Origin: CAYVUM01 sp964619055
GTDB lineage: Bacteria > Pseudomonadota > Alphaproteobacteria > Rhodospirillales > Defluviicoccaceae
Assembly: GCA_964619055.1 (NCBI GenBank)
Contig: CAZUDB010000009.1
Coordinates: 13,430-77,429, forward strand
Direction: 5' to 3'
Length of the DNA stretch: 64,000 nt
A program made the translations under genes and the position numbers. Below, piece by piece: positions 1 to 8,663 of the stretch (position 1 is the stretch's first letter; every line of letters starts with the position of its first letter). Below the pieces are notes generated by a model. It had not been told where the DNA came from. It saw only the letters and a program-made list of their open reading frames with translations, and made no database searches.

Positions 1-391
1 CCGCCATCCGCATGGCCTCCAGCCGGCGGAGCTGGAAAGCAAGCGCTTCGGCCATGGCTTCCCCCGTGGCCTCACCCTCAACTTTCGGTTCAGGCAGGAG
101 CAGGCGAGACTTAAGGTCCGCCAGCCAGGCCGCCATCACCAGATAGCAGGCGGCGAGCTCCAAGTTGGCCCTGTCCGCGCCGGCGATGAAGGTCAGGTAC
201 TGATCGGCGAGCTTGAGGATCGAAATGTGCCTGAGGTCGACCTTCTGATCGCGGGCAAGCGTCAGCAGAACATCCAACGGACCTTCATAGCCGTCCACAT
301 CCACGACCAACACGGCTTCAACCGCGGGCTCACTACCGATCTCGGGGCCGATATTAGGTGCACGGTGGAACTGCGTCGTTCTTGCCTCCAA
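1..391 (-). CDS. scpA: Segregation and condensation protein A (ScpA), partial
   Basis: This is the N-terminal part of the kleisin-like subunit that bridges the SMC heads with ScpB during chromosome condensation and segregation. The minus-strand translation contains the family's opening motif (VDVDGYEGPLDVLL), followed by QKVDLRHISI, the LADQYL helix and the LKSRLLLPEP segment. The C-terminal half lies beyond the window edge. The start is uncertain. An in-frame TGA (stop of the M50 gene, 401-403) limits it; I chose TTG at 391, and a GTG at 313 is also possible. The gene follows the M50 protease gene in the conserved nagZ–M50–scpA order, so it is the promoter-distal member of the argS-side operon. 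Confidence 0.88.
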   Translation of the reverse strand, partial: MEARTTQFHRAPNIGPEIGSEPAVEAVLVVDVDGYEGPLDVLLTLARDQKVDLRHISILKLADQYLTFIAGADRANLELAACYLVMAAWLADLKSRLLLPEPKVEGEATGEAMAEALAFQLRRLEAMRMA

Positions 392-400
392 CAGCTGCGA

Positions 401-1093
401 TCAAATCAGCCCGAAGATGGACCAGATGACGTTGATGGCCCACGTCGTCGGTTCAATGACAAGCCAGTGAAATACGTTGAGATCAATACCCGCCGCTGTC
501 CCTGCCATGGGCAGCAGGAAAACCATCCCGATCACGATGATGAAGCCGTAGGGTTCCAACCGGGCGAGTGGACGGGCCAGTGGGTCCGGCAGTAGCCCCA
601 CCGCCACCCGGCCTCCATCCAGCGGCGGAATTGGCAGCATGTTGAACACAGCAAGCAGCACATTCCATTTGATCGCGCTCGCCAGATTTGCCTGCACGAT
701 CAACGGAAAACGCAGCGCGACGGCGGTCGCCAGCGCCAGGATGGCAGCGGCCGCGAGCGCCATTAGGATGTTGGCGGCCGGACCGGCGGCGGCGACCAAG
801 ACCATATCCTGGCGCGGCCTGCGCAAGCGCCGAAAATTGACGGGCACCGGCTTGGCATACCCCAACATCATGCGGCCACCGGACAGCAGCAGAAGCATTG
901 CGGGCATTAGGATCGTGCCGAACGGGTCCACGTGGCGAATGGGATTGAAGGTGACACGCCCCTGACGGCGCGCGGTGTCATCGCCCAGCTTCCAAGCAAC
1001 CCAGGCATGGGCAGCCTCATGAATGGTTATGGCGAGGAGAATCGGCACAGCAGATACCTGCAGTTGCCAAAAGACCAAGTCCCAATTGATCAA
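401..1093 (-). CDS. Site-2 protease family (M50) membrane metalloprotease
   Basis: Intramembrane zinc protease of the M50 (SpoIVFB/RseP-like) class, 230 aa. HEAAH at residues 25-29 supplies two zinc ligands and the catalytic Glu. NMLPIPPLDGG at 151-161 is the second zinc-binding motif carrying the third ligand. There are about five hydrophobic segments. No PDZ domain is visible, so it belongs to the compact group often found beside scpA rather than to RseP. The start is TTG, preceded by a GGAG about 8 bases upstream. It lies 84 bases downstream of nagZ and 9 bases upstream of scpA, almost certainly in one transcript. The substrate is unknown. Confidence 0.9.
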   Translation of the reverse strand: MINWDLVFWQLQVSAVPILLAITIHEAAHAWVAWKLGDDTARRQGRVTFNPIRHVDPFGTILMPAMLLLLSGGRMMLGYAKPVPVNFRRLRRPRQDMVLVAAAGPAANILMALAAAAILALATAVALRFPLIVQANLASAIKWNVLLAVFNMLPIPPLDGGRVAVGLLPDPLARPLARLEPYGFIIVIGMVFLLPMAGTAAGIDLNVFHWLVIEPTTWAINVIWSIFGLI

Positions 1094-1177
1094 GGCGGTC
1101 TCCAGAGAGAGAGCGCGGCGATGACCGCCGCCGCCCTATCCTTACCCGGTTCGGTGCCAACAGGGCCAGCCTCGTGC

Positions 1178-2218
1178 TTACGCTACTCTGGCAGCGAGAC
1201 CGAAAAGACGATCCAATTCGGCGGCAATTGCCGCCGCATCGCACTCCTCGGCGCTGCGGCGCGATATAGCGGCCCGGGCAAGTCGGGCGGCCCCGGCATC
1301 GCTCAGCGGGGGGCAGTCACCGGCAATGGCGACCTTTTCTTCATAACTGCGGCTGCAGTGCAGAGCCACATCGCAGCCGGCATTGAGGCTGTCCACAACC
1401 CGGCGCTCTATGGGACCAGAGAGAGCGCCCATGTTCAGGTCATCTGTCACAAGCACGCCATCGAAGCCGATCCAACTTCGGATCACTTGGTTCACGACCA
1501 CAGGTGACAAGGTGGCTGGCCGCTCCCGGTCCAAGGCCGTGTAAACGACGTGCGCCGTCATTGCCCATGGCGACGCTGCTGCCAGTGCTTGGAACGGAGC
1601 GAGGTCCGTGGCCTCCAGGACCTCACGATCTGTGTCCACAATCGGGAGGCCCTTGTGGCTGTCGACAGTGGCCCGGCCGTGGCCGGGTAGATGCTTGATC
1701 ACCGGCGCCACACCGCCCGCCAGCAGCCCATCGCACCAAGCCCGTCCAAGCCGGATGGTTGAGGCCACGTCGTGGCCGACAGCGCGGTCGCTGATGACGG
1801 AATCGGCATCGGCTTGCGGAATGTCCAGCACCGGCGCACAGTCCACGTCGATCCCCAACTCGTCCAGCTCGTGGGCGAGGAGCCGGGCGTTTAGCCAAGC
1901 GGCGCGCTCACCGGCGGCCGGGTCTATGGCTGCCAGATCAGCAATCCGGCGGGCCGCCGGGGCCGCGCGCCAAATGGGCGGGCGGAGCCGCATGATCCGT
2001 CCACCCTCCTGGTCGATCAGCACAGGCGCATCAGCGCGACCAACGCAGACCCGCAACTCCTCGACCAAGGCCTGGACCTGGGCCTTGCTCTCCACATTGC
2101 GGGAAAACAGGATGAAGCCGAGGGGATCGCACTCCGTAAACAGGCGGCGCTCTGGAGCCGACAGGGTCAATCCCGCAACTCCGAAGATTACCGCCCGTGG
2201 GCGCGATAGGTCAGCCAT
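1178..2218 (-). CDS. nagZ: Beta-N-acetylhexosaminidase NagZ (GH3)
   Basis: Cytoplasmic glycoside hydrolase family 3 enzyme that removes GlcNAc from GlcNAc-anhydroMurNAc (peptides) during peptidoglycan recycling. Length is 346 aa, normal for NagZ. The signature KHLPGHG (175-181) followed by D186/H188 is the catalytic Asp-His dyad loop of NagZ. LIDQEGGR (68-75) is the substrate-binding loop, and TDDLNMGA near 257 holds the catalytic nucleophile Asp. Its ATG overlaps the stop of the SPOR gene by 8 bases, implying translational coupling. The neighbour encodes a peptidoglycan-binding SPOR domain, so the pair forms a cell-wall module. Confidence 0.95.
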   Translation of the reverse strand: MADLSRPRAVIFGVAGLTLSAPERRLFTECDPLGFILFSRNVESKAQVQALVEELRVCVGRADAPVLIDQEGGRIMRLRPPIWRAAPAARRIADLAAIDPAAGERAAWLNARLLAHELDELGIDVDCAPVLDIPQADADSVISDRAVGHDVASTIRLGRAWCDGLLAGGVAPVIKHLPGHGRATVDSHKGLPIVDTDREVLEATDLAPFQALAAASPWAMTAHVVYTALDRERPATLSPVVVNQVIRSWIGFDGVLVTDDLNMGALSGPIERRVVDSLNAGCDVALHCSRSYEEKVAIAGDCPPLSDAGAARLARAAISRRSAEECDAAAIAAELDRLFGLAARVA

Positions 2219-3086
2219 TGGGCTGAATCACCAGGCAGCCGACCTTCCGGGCGGAGAGCTCGGCGCAAAGCGCTTTCGCGCGATCCTTCGACGCCACGGG
2301 CCCGGCCCGGACCCGGAAATAGGTGCCGCGGTCACCCAGGTCGATGGACGCGACTTGGAGATCGAGGGTGCCGAGCAGGTCCGCGTGGCGGCTGCTGATC
2401 CGCTTCCATTCGGCGGTCGCTGCCTCGGATGAGCGAACAGCCGCAACTTGAACATAGTGGACATCAGCACTGGCCACGACCGTTTCGGTGGGCACGGGCG
2501 CAGGCGACTGCGGTCCCAGGGCAGGCGCTGCGGCGGCACGTGGCGGCGTGGGCGGCGCTCCTGCCGGATCACCAGCCATATCGGTGCCGCCGATCAAACC
2601 AGCAATCGGATCTTCGCCCTCAACACTGTATGGGTCCGCGGTATCGGCCGGTGCCGGCGTGGGGGCTGTCCGGGCCGCAGGCCGCGGCACAGGCTTCGGC
2701 TCCTCATGGCGCGGCAGCAACCGTTCAACGGCGGGCGCATTGTCCGCGTCGCCGGAAAACCGGCGATAGACCAGCTTGTCGCGATCGGTGATTTCGAGCC
2801 CGCCCGGGTCCTCGGGTCGCTCTTTGACCGGTCCCGGCTCGGCCTCAATCACCGGTGGCGCAATGGCCCCGGCTGTTTGATCGGACTCGGATCCGCCGAG
2901 CCAAGCAATGGCTATGCCGAGCAGGGCAAGAACACCGAGAGCAAGCGCGATCCGGACCACGGACGGCCTGCCATGGGCACTGAGCGCGGCGGCGGGACGG
3001 CGATCATCTGGAGGATCGGCCTCATAGTCGACTTCCTGCCGATCGTTCCAGGATTGATTGGGGTGGTAGTGGCTAGCGGATACCAT
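2211..3086 (-). CDS. SPOR domain-containing membrane protein
   Basis: Predicted inner-membrane protein of 291 aa. It has a short cytoplasmic N-terminus, one membrane helix (about residues 46-65, IALALGVLALLGIAIAW), a long Pro/Ala-rich periplasmic linker, and a C-terminal SPOR domain of about 75 residues (from VHYVQVAA to the end) that in this family binds denuded glycan strands at division sites. I used the ATG at 3086, which overlaps the argS stop by one base (TGATG). A longer open frame exists but runs through argS. It is coupled to nagZ downstream by an 8-base overlap. The argS–SPOR–nagZ order is common in alphaproteobacteria. Confidence 0.88.
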   Translation of the reverse strand: MVSASHYHPNQSWNDRQEVDYEADPPDDRRPAAALSAHGRPSVVRIALALGVLALLGIAIAWLGGSESDQTAGAIAPPVIEAEPGPVKERPEDPGGLEITDRDKLVYRRFSGDADNAPAVERLLPRHEEPKPVPRPAARTAPTPAPADTADPYSVEGEDPIAGLIGGTDMAGDPAGAPPTPPRAAAAPALGPQSPAPVPTETVVASADVHYVQVAAVRSSEAATAEWKRISSRHADLLGTLDLQVASIDLGDRGTYFRVRAGPVASKDRAKALCAELSARKVGCLVIQPNG

Positions 3087-4840
3087 CAGCGCAACTCCTC
3101 TACGGGTTGTACACCGAACACATGCAGGCCCGACGCGATAACGACCTGAACCGCCCGAACCAGGGCCAGGCGCGCCATCGTCAACGGGAGATCTCCTGCG
3201 GTCATGAAACGAAGGCGGGCATCGTCCCTGCCCTTGGTCCACAAAAGGTGAAACAGAGCCGCTGTCTCCTGCAGGTAGTAAGCAACGCGGTGCGGCTCGT
3301 GGGCCTCGGCTGCCGCCTCAACCACGCGTGGCCATTGGGCTAGGGCCTTGATCATCTCGATCTCCGCCGGATCGGTGAGCTGCTCCAGTGCTGCCGCCTT
3401 GAGGGCCGTGTCCCGCACAGCGTCTAGGCCCAGATCCTGGGCGGCCAAGCGCAGCACCGAGCGGCACCGAGCGTGGGCGTAGTGGACGTAAAATACCGGG
3501 TTTTCCCGGGACTGCTCGGCTACGGCCTGAAAGTCGAAATCAAGCTGGGCGTCGTTCTTGCGGGTCAGCATCACGAAGCGGAAAACGTCTGGCCCGACCC
3601 GGTCCACGACCTCACGCAGAGTAATGAAGGAGCCTGAGCGCTTGGACATCTTGACCGGCTGGCCGCCGTCCAGCAGATTGACCATCTGGCATAGCTTGAC
3701 GTCCAACGCAGCCTTGCCGTCGGTGATGGCCGTCACCGCTGCCTGCATGCGCTTCACATAACCGCCATGGTCGGCGCCCCAAATGTCAATCAGTGTGCGC
3801 GCGCCGCGCCGCGCCTTGTCACGATGGTAGGCGATGTCGCTGGCGAAGTAGGTCCAGGATCCGTCGGATTTCTTCAGGGGCCGGTCGACGTCGTCGCCGA
3901 ACACGGTGGCTCGAAACAGGGCTTGCGGCCGCGGCTCCCAATCGTCGGGTAGCTTGCCCTTGGGCGGCTCCAAAACACCTTCGTAAATGAGCTCGCGGCT
4001 GACGAGGTCGTCATAGGCGGCGGCGACCTCGCCGCCCTCCACCAGCGCACGTTCGGAGCAGAAGACGTCGTGGCGAACGCCTACCGCAGCAAGGTCGTCT
4101 TTGATCAGCTTCAGCATGTCGGCCACGGCCCGCTCGCGAAAATGCGCCAGCCACTCCGCTTCGTCGCTATTGAGCCAGCGCACGCCATCCTCCGCGGCGA
4201 TGGCCTCGCCAACGGCAACCAGGTAATCGCCGGGATACAGGCCCGCCGGAATGGTCCCGATCTCTTCGCCAAGAGCCTCGCGGTAGCGCAGGAACGCAGA
4301 GCGGGCGAGCGTATCCACCTGGGCGCCGGCGTCATTGACGTAATACTCGCGTGTTACTGTCCAGCCGGCCTTGGCCAGAAGTGCCGCCAAGGCATCGCCA
4401 ACGATGGCTCCACGGCCATGGCCCACGTGAAGCGGGCCGGTCGGATTAGCGGATACGTACTCGACGTTAACGGCCGTGCCGCCGCCCATCGACGACGCCC
4501 CATACTCCAGACCGGCATCCAGGATATCGCGTACTCGTGCGGGCCAAAACGCGAGCGATAAACGGAGATTAATGAAGCCCGGACCGGCGATCTCCACGCC
4601 GTCGACGGCTTCCAGGTGGCTCAGCCGTTCGGCCAAGAGACCTGCTAGGTCACGCGGCTTCCGTCCTGCTGCCTTGGCCAGCACCATGGCGGCATTGCTG
4701 CTGATATCACCGTGCTGAGGGTCGCGCGGTGGCTCGACGGCAATGCGGTCCGTCTTGAGCCCGGCCGGCAACACGCCATCAGCGATCAAATCCTGCACCG
4801 CGCTGTTCAAGGCCGCTTGAAAATGGCGAAACAGGTTCAT
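3086..4840 (-). CDS. argS: Arginine--tRNA ligase
   Basis: Class I aminoacyl-tRNA synthetase charging tRNA-Arg, 584 aa. It shows the Arg-tRNA synthetase N-terminal domain, then ANPTGPLHVGHGR with the HIGH-equivalent HVGH at 138-141, and the KMSKRSG loop (KMSKS equivalent) about two thirds along. The C-terminal DALR anticodon-binding domain ends the protein. Start ATG overlaps the dgt stop (ATGA, 4837-4840) and its stop overlaps the SPOR start, so dgt–argS–SPOR–nagZ are read as one coupled unit. Confidence 0.97.
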   Translation of the reverse strand: MNLFRHFQAALNSAVQDLIADGVLPAGLKTDRIAVEPPRDPQHGDISSNAAMVLAKAAGRKPRDLAGLLAERLSHLEAVDGVEIAGPGFINLRLSLAFWPARVRDILDAGLEYGASSMGGGTAVNVEYVSANPTGPLHVGHGRGAIVGDALAALLAKAGWTVTREYYVNDAGAQVDTLARSAFLRYREALGEEIGTIPAGLYPGDYLVAVGEAIAAEDGVRWLNSDEAEWLAHFRERAVADMLKLIKDDLAAVGVRHDVFCSERALVEGGEVAAAYDDLVSRELIYEGVLEPPKGKLPDDWEPRPQALFRATVFGDDVDRPLKKSDGSWTYFASDIAYHRDKARRGARTLIDIWGADHGGYVKRMQAAVTAITDGKAALDVKLCQMVNLLDGGQPVKMSKRSGSFITLREVVDRVGPDVFRFVMLTRKNDAQLDFDFQAVAEQSRENPVFYVHYAHARCRSVLRLAAQDLGLDAVRDTALKAAALEQLTDPAEIEMIKALAQWPRVVEAAAEAHEPHRVAYYLQETAALFHLLWTKGRDDARLRFMTAGDLPLTMARLALVRAVQVVIASGLHVFGVQPVEELR

Positions 4841-6036
4841 GACGACCTCGACTGCACGTCGAGCAGCATGCGGTGTTCACCGAGCGCAAACCGGTCCGTC
4901 ATACCGGCAATGTAGTCGGCCACAGCCCGGGCAGTTTCTCGAACGCCATGGGCGCTGGCCCGGCCCCGCCACTTGGTGGGCAGCGTGTCAGGCTCATTCA
5001 TCAACTGGGCAAACAACTCGCGCACCACGCGCCGAGCCTTGCTGGCCATCCGGTTTACGGTGTAGTGCCGGTACATGTTCTCAAATAAAAAACAGCGCAG
5101 CATCCGGTCGTGGCTTTCCATGGCCTTCGAAAAGCCCACAACGGGGTGGTCCAAGTGGCGCACGGCGTCGGCGGAAGTCGGGCCGGCCAGGAGCAGCCGG
5201 CGCCTGGTTTCATCAATCAGGTCGTCGATCATTTGCGTTATCAGACGGCGAACCAGCTCGTGCACCAGCCTAGAAAACGGCAGATTAGGATGCACGTCTC
5301 GGATCTCGGAAAGAGTGGTCGCCACGAGCGGGACCTTAGCCAAGGCCTCCAGCGTGAACAAACCCACCCGCAAGCCATCGTCGATATCATGATTGTTGTA
5401 GGCGATGTCGTCGGCGGCGGCGGCCACTTGCGCTTCCGCGCTCGGGTACGTGTCGAGCTCCAGATCATGGTCCGCCGTGTAGGCTGCAATCGCTTCCGGC
5501 AGAGCCGCAGTGGCAACAGCGTCTCGATGCGCATCGGCCCACAGCAATGGGCCGTTGTGCTTGACCAGTCCCTCCAGCGTCTCCCAGCTTAAGTTGAGAC
5601 CGTCGAAGTCGGCGTAACGCTGCTCCAGGAAGGTGACGACGCGCAGGCTTTGCGCGTTGTGATCGAAGCCACCGTAAGCTTCCATCATCTCCTTTAGGGC
5701 ATCCTCCCCGGCATGGCCAAAGGGCGGGTGGCCGAGGTCGTGGGCCAGCGCCAGAGCCTCCCCAAGGTCCTCGTCCAGACGGAGGTCGCGGCAGATGGTC
5801 CGGGTGATCTGGGACACCTCCAAGCTGTGAGTGAGGCGCGTGCGAAAGAAGTCGCCTTCGTGATTGACGAACACCTGCGTCTTGTACTGAAGTCGACGAA
5901 ACGCAGCCGAATGGATGATGCGATCGCGGTCCCGTTGAAAGCACGTGCGATTGCGCGCCGGCGGTTCCGCATGGAGGCGACCGCGGGTTAGGACAGCACG
6001 ACTGGCGTAGGCAGCCAAATGGTCCGGTGCGTTCAT
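4837..6036 (-). CDS. dgt: dGTP triphosphohydrolase-like protein (HD domain)
   Basis: HD-superfamily phosphohydrolase that in this family splits dNTPs to nucleoside and triphosphate. Length is 399 aa from the ATG at 6036 (MNAPDHLAAY). A longer frame from 6072 lacks family support. Motifs: NRTCFQRDRDRIIHSAAFRRL, THSLEVSQ with the first metal His, HDLGHPPFGHAGE carrying the HD pair, and DDIAYNNHDIDDGL. This is the family usually annotated as deoxyguanosinetriphosphate triphosphohydrolase-like; the exact substrate cannot be read from sequence. It is the first gene of the minus operon, divergent from erpA with 155 bases between. Confidence 0.92.
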   Translation of the reverse strand: MNAPDHLAAYASRAVLTRGRLHAEPPARNRTCFQRDRDRIIHSAAFRRLQYKTQVFVNHEGDFFRTRLTHSLEVSQITRTICRDLRLDEDLGEALALAHDLGHPPFGHAGEDALKEMMEAYGGFDHNAQSLRVVTFLEQRYADFDGLNLSWETLEGLVKHNGPLLWADAHRDAVATAALPEAIAAYTADHDLELDTYPSAEAQVAAAADDIAYNNHDIDDGLRVGLFTLEALAKVPLVATTLSEIRDVHPNLPFSRLVHELVRRLITQMIDDLIDETRRRLLLAGPTSADAVRHLDHPVVGFSKAMESHDRMLRCFLFENMYRHYTVNRMASKARRVVRELFAQLMNEPDTLPTKWRGRASAHGVRETARAVADYIAGMTDRFALGEHRMLLDVQSRSS

Positions 6037-6140
6037 GGCCACAAAGGTAACGGTGGCGCAAAAAACGGGCAACGTGGCCCCGAAAGGACACCGTGGTTTC
6101 GTTTGACAATGGCGCCCCGCACATTAGATCCTGTTATATT

Positions 6141-6155
6141 GTCAGGAATTCTGAC
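6141..6155. promoter_or_regulatory. Inverted repeat in erpA/dgt divergent promoter region
   Basis: A perfect 5+5 inverted repeat (GTCAG-GAATT-CTGAC) lies 36 bases before the erpA ATG. A TTGACA is present at 6103-6108 and an AT-rich TATATT at 6135-6140 just before the repeat, although the spacing between these two (26 bases) is too long for a standard sigma-70 promoter; TTAGAT at 6124-6129 is a closer -10 candidate. The position suits an operator acting on erpA. Iron-sulfur biogenesis genes are often under IscR or RirA, but the bases do not clearly match their known boxes. Confidence 0.35.
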
Positions 6156-6191
6156 CCATAGGTGGTGGTAGGGGTCCTGGTGGAGATCGGT

Positions 6192-6527
6192 ATGGCAGAC
6201 GTGAGCATCGGGTTGAGCGACAGCGCTATTCGGCGAATCAGCAGCTTGCGGGCAGCCGAGGGCACACCTGATCTGATGCTGCGGATCACGGTATCCGGCG
6301 GCGGATGCTCCGGCTTCCAATACGGTTTCAGTCTCGGCAAGCCGGACAACGAGGACGACCATGTGTTCGAGCGTGACGGGGTCGGTGTTGTCGTGGACTC
6401 GGTTTCGCTGGACTTGCTCGGTGGGTCCGAGGTGGACTTCGTCGAGGATCTGGTGGGATCCTACTTTGCCATCAAAAATCCGAACGCCAGTTCCACCTGC
6501 GGGTGCGGAACATCGTTCTCAATATAG
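6192..6527 (+). CDS. erpA: Iron-sulfur cluster insertion protein ErpA (A-type carrier)
   Basis: A-type Fe-S carrier that delivers clusters to apo-proteins, 111 aa. The three invariant cysteines are present: GGGCSGFQY in the centre and CGCGTSFSI at the C-terminus. Start ATG at 6192 (MADVSIGLSD) has a GGAG about 8 bases upstream; an upstream in-frame GTG-type start would add ten unconserved residues. It is the first gene on the plus side of a divergent promoter region with dgt. ErpA/IscA/SufA are hard to separate by sequence, but a free-standing copy beside dgt and xthA is typical for ErpA of alphaproteobacteria. Confidence 0.93.
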   Translation: MADVSIGLSDSAIRRISSLRAAEGTPDLMLRITVSGGGCSGFQYGFSLGKPDNEDDHVFERDGVGVVVDSVSLDLLGGSEVDFVEDLVGSYFAIKNPNASSTCGCGTSFSI

Positions 6528-6573
6528 GTGGCGCTGCCGGCGCTTGAGCTCCGTCGGCCTGAGGTCAGCCATC

Positions 6574-7353
6574 ATGCCCGTCGTCGCGACCTGGAATGTC
6601 AACTCCCTCAAGGTGCGGCAGGATCATCTGATTAATTGGCTCGGTTCAACCGAGCCGGACATTGTGCTCCTCCAGGAGCTGAAGCTCGAAGCGGAGGCTG
6701 TGCCGTACAAAGCCCTGTCCGCCGCTGGCTATCACGCCGTTGCGGTGGGGCAAAAGGCCTACAATGGCGTTGCCGTTCTGTCCCGTCATCCGATCGAGGT
6801 CTTGGCCGATCGGCTGCCCGGGGAGGATGGTGACGGTCAGGCGCGCTACTTGGAGGTGCGAACGGCGAATCTGCGAGTGGCGTCGATTTATCTGCCGAAT
6901 GGCAACCCGGTCGACACCGAGAAATTCGCCTACAAGCTGTCGTGGCTAGAGCGGTTGGAGTCCCACGTACGCACGCTGCTCGCCACAGAAGAAGCTTTTG
7001 TGCTGGGCGGCGATTACAATGTGGCGCCGACGGATGAGGATGTCCACGACCCGGCCGCGTTCGCCAACGACGCGCTGTGCCGACCGGAATCCCGCGCTGC
7101 CTTCCGCCGCATCCTGTGGCATGGGCTTACCGATGCGGTCAGTTCACGCTGCGGCGGCCCCCACCGTTTCACATGGTGGGATTACCGCAACCGCGGATTT
7201 GAGTTGGACCAAGGGCTTCGCATCGACCACCTCCTGCTCTCGCCCCACGCGGCCGATCGCCTGACCGGGGCCGCCGTTGACCGAACACCGCGTTCCTGGG
7301 ATAAGCCGTCCGATCACACTCCCGTCACCTGCACACTTGCGGAGGCTGCATGA
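6574..7353 (+). CDS. xthA: Exodeoxyribonuclease III (AP endonuclease)
   Basis: Mg-dependent AP endonuclease/3'-5' exonuclease of the EEP fold, 259 aa, for base-excision repair. Motifs: TWNVNSLKVR at the N-terminus, LLQELKLE with the metal Glu, YNGVAVLSR, GGDYNVAPTD with catalytic Asp/Asn, FTWWDYR, and SDHTPV with the catalytic Asp-His at the end. The ATG at 6574 follows AGGTCAGCC. The frame continues upstream through erpA but that part has no similarity. Its stop overlaps the M16 peptidase start (ATGA). The erpA–xthA order is conserved in many alphaproteobacteria. Confidence 0.95.
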   Translation: MPVVATWNVNSLKVRQDHLINWLGSTEPDIVLLQELKLEAEAVPYKALSAAGYHAVAVGQKAYNGVAVLSRHPIEVLADRLPGEDGDGQARYLEVRTANLRVASIYLPNGNPVDTEKFAYKLSWLERLESHVRTLLATEEAFVLGGDYNVAPTDEDVHDPAAFANDALCRPESRAAFRRILWHGLTDAVSSRCGGPHRFTWWDYRNRGFELDQGLRIDHLLLSPHAADRLTGAAVDRTPRSWDKPSDHTPVTCTLAEAA

Positions 7354-8615
7354 CTGCCATCCGGGTCACGACCCTTGACAACGGCCTCAGGGTTGCCACC
7401 GACCCCATGGCAACGGTCGAGACCACCTCGCTCGGCGTCTGGATCGACACCGGCGCTCGGGACGAGACTGCAACTAACAATGGCGTCTCGCACTTCCTCG
7501 AACACATGGTTTTCAAAGGCACGCCGCGGCGCGACGCCCGTGCAATCGCTGAGGAAATCGAGGCCGTCGGTGGTCACCTGAACGCCCACACCGCACGCGA
7601 ATACACGGCCTACTATGCGAAGGTGCTGAAAGAAGACGCACTGCTCGCGCTCGATATCGTCGCTGACCTAGTCCAAAACGCTGTGCTCGATCCGGAGGAG
7701 TTGGAACGGGAGCGAGCCGTCATCGTCCAGGAGATCATGCAGGCCCTAGACACGCCCGACGACGTGGTGTTCGAGCGTTTTCAGGAAACAGCCTTTCCAC
7801 AGCAATCTTTGGGCCGCTCTGTTCTCGGCACTGCGGAGTTGATCCGCGCCATGCCACGGGAAACCCTGCTTGACTATCGCAACGCGCAGTATCGCGCTGA
7901 CCGCATGGTAGTCTCCGCTGCCGGCCGGATTGACCATGATCGCTTCGTAGAAGCGGTCAAAGAAGCGTTTCGGAACCTCCCCTCGGGTTCCGCGGTCGGA
8001 GGCCGCCCAGCGGCCAGCTATGTGGGCGGCGATTGGCGTGAAAACCGGGACTTGGAGCAAGTCCAGCTCTTGATGGGCTTCGAGGGCGTGTCCTTCAGAC
8101 ACCAGGACTTCTTCGCCGTGTCGCTGCTGTCGACCGTCCTTGGCGGCGGCATGTCCTCGCGGCTTTTCCAGGAAGTGCGGGAGAAGCGCGGCCTCGTCTA
8201 TTCCATCTATACGTTTCCGAGCTCCTTTCTCGACTGCGGCCTGTTCGGGATTTATGCAGGCACGGGCGAAACGGCGGCAGCGGAGGTGATCCCGCTGATT
8301 TGTGACGAGTTGCGGCGGATTGCCGTAGACCTTGAAGAGACGGAGTTGGCTCGCGCCAGGGCTCAGCTCAAGTCCAACATCCTAATGGGTCTGGAGAGCT
8401 CGGCGGCGCGTTGTGATCAGCTCGCCCGACAACTCCTTGTGTTTGGACGACCGCTGTCGGTTGGGGAGATTGTGGGCAACATCGAGAGCACGGATGCCAC
8501 CGCCGTTCGCGCCTCTGCCGAGCGGCTGTTCGCCAGCCCAGTCACGTGCGCTGCGCTTGGACCTGTTGACCAGGTGCCAAGCGTCCAGGATGTTGCCGCG
8601 CGTTTGGCCGCGTAG
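7350..8615 (+). CDS. M16 family zinc peptidase (processing-peptidase-like)
   Basis: 421-aa pitrilysin-family peptidase resembling the mitochondrial processing peptidase beta subunit. The inverted zinc motif HFLEH occupies residues 48-52, and the distal Glu ligand is in the ERERAVIVQEI segment near 128. The C-terminal half shows the second, inactive M16 domain including the glycine-rich loop GGGMSSRLFQEVREKRGLVYSI. No signal peptide, so cytoplasmic. It overlaps xthA by 4 bases. Alphaproteobacterial homologues are single-chain active enzymes; the substrate is not established. Confidence 0.93.
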   Translation: MTAIRVTTLDNGLRVATDPMATVETTSLGVWIDTGARDETATNNGVSHFLEHMVFKGTPRRDARAIAEEIEAVGGHLNAHTAREYTAYYAKVLKEDALLALDIVADLVQNAVLDPEELERERAVIVQEIMQALDTPDDVVFERFQETAFPQQSLGRSVLGTAELIRAMPRETLLDYRNAQYRADRMVVSAAGRIDHDRFVEAVKEAFRNLPSGSAVGGRPAASYVGGDWRENRDLEQVQLLMGFEGVSFRHQDFFAVSLLSTVLGGGMSSRLFQEVREKRGLVYSIYTFPSSFLDCGLFGIYAGTGETAAAEVIPLICDELRRIAVDLEETELARARAQLKSNILMGLESSAARCDQLARQLLVFGRPLSVGEIVGNIESTDATAVRASAERLFASPVTCAALGPVDQVPSVQDVAARLAA

Positions 8616-8663
8616 GGTAAGGCTCGGACGTCGCGCTGGCGCAAACGGATCCCGGATAAACGA

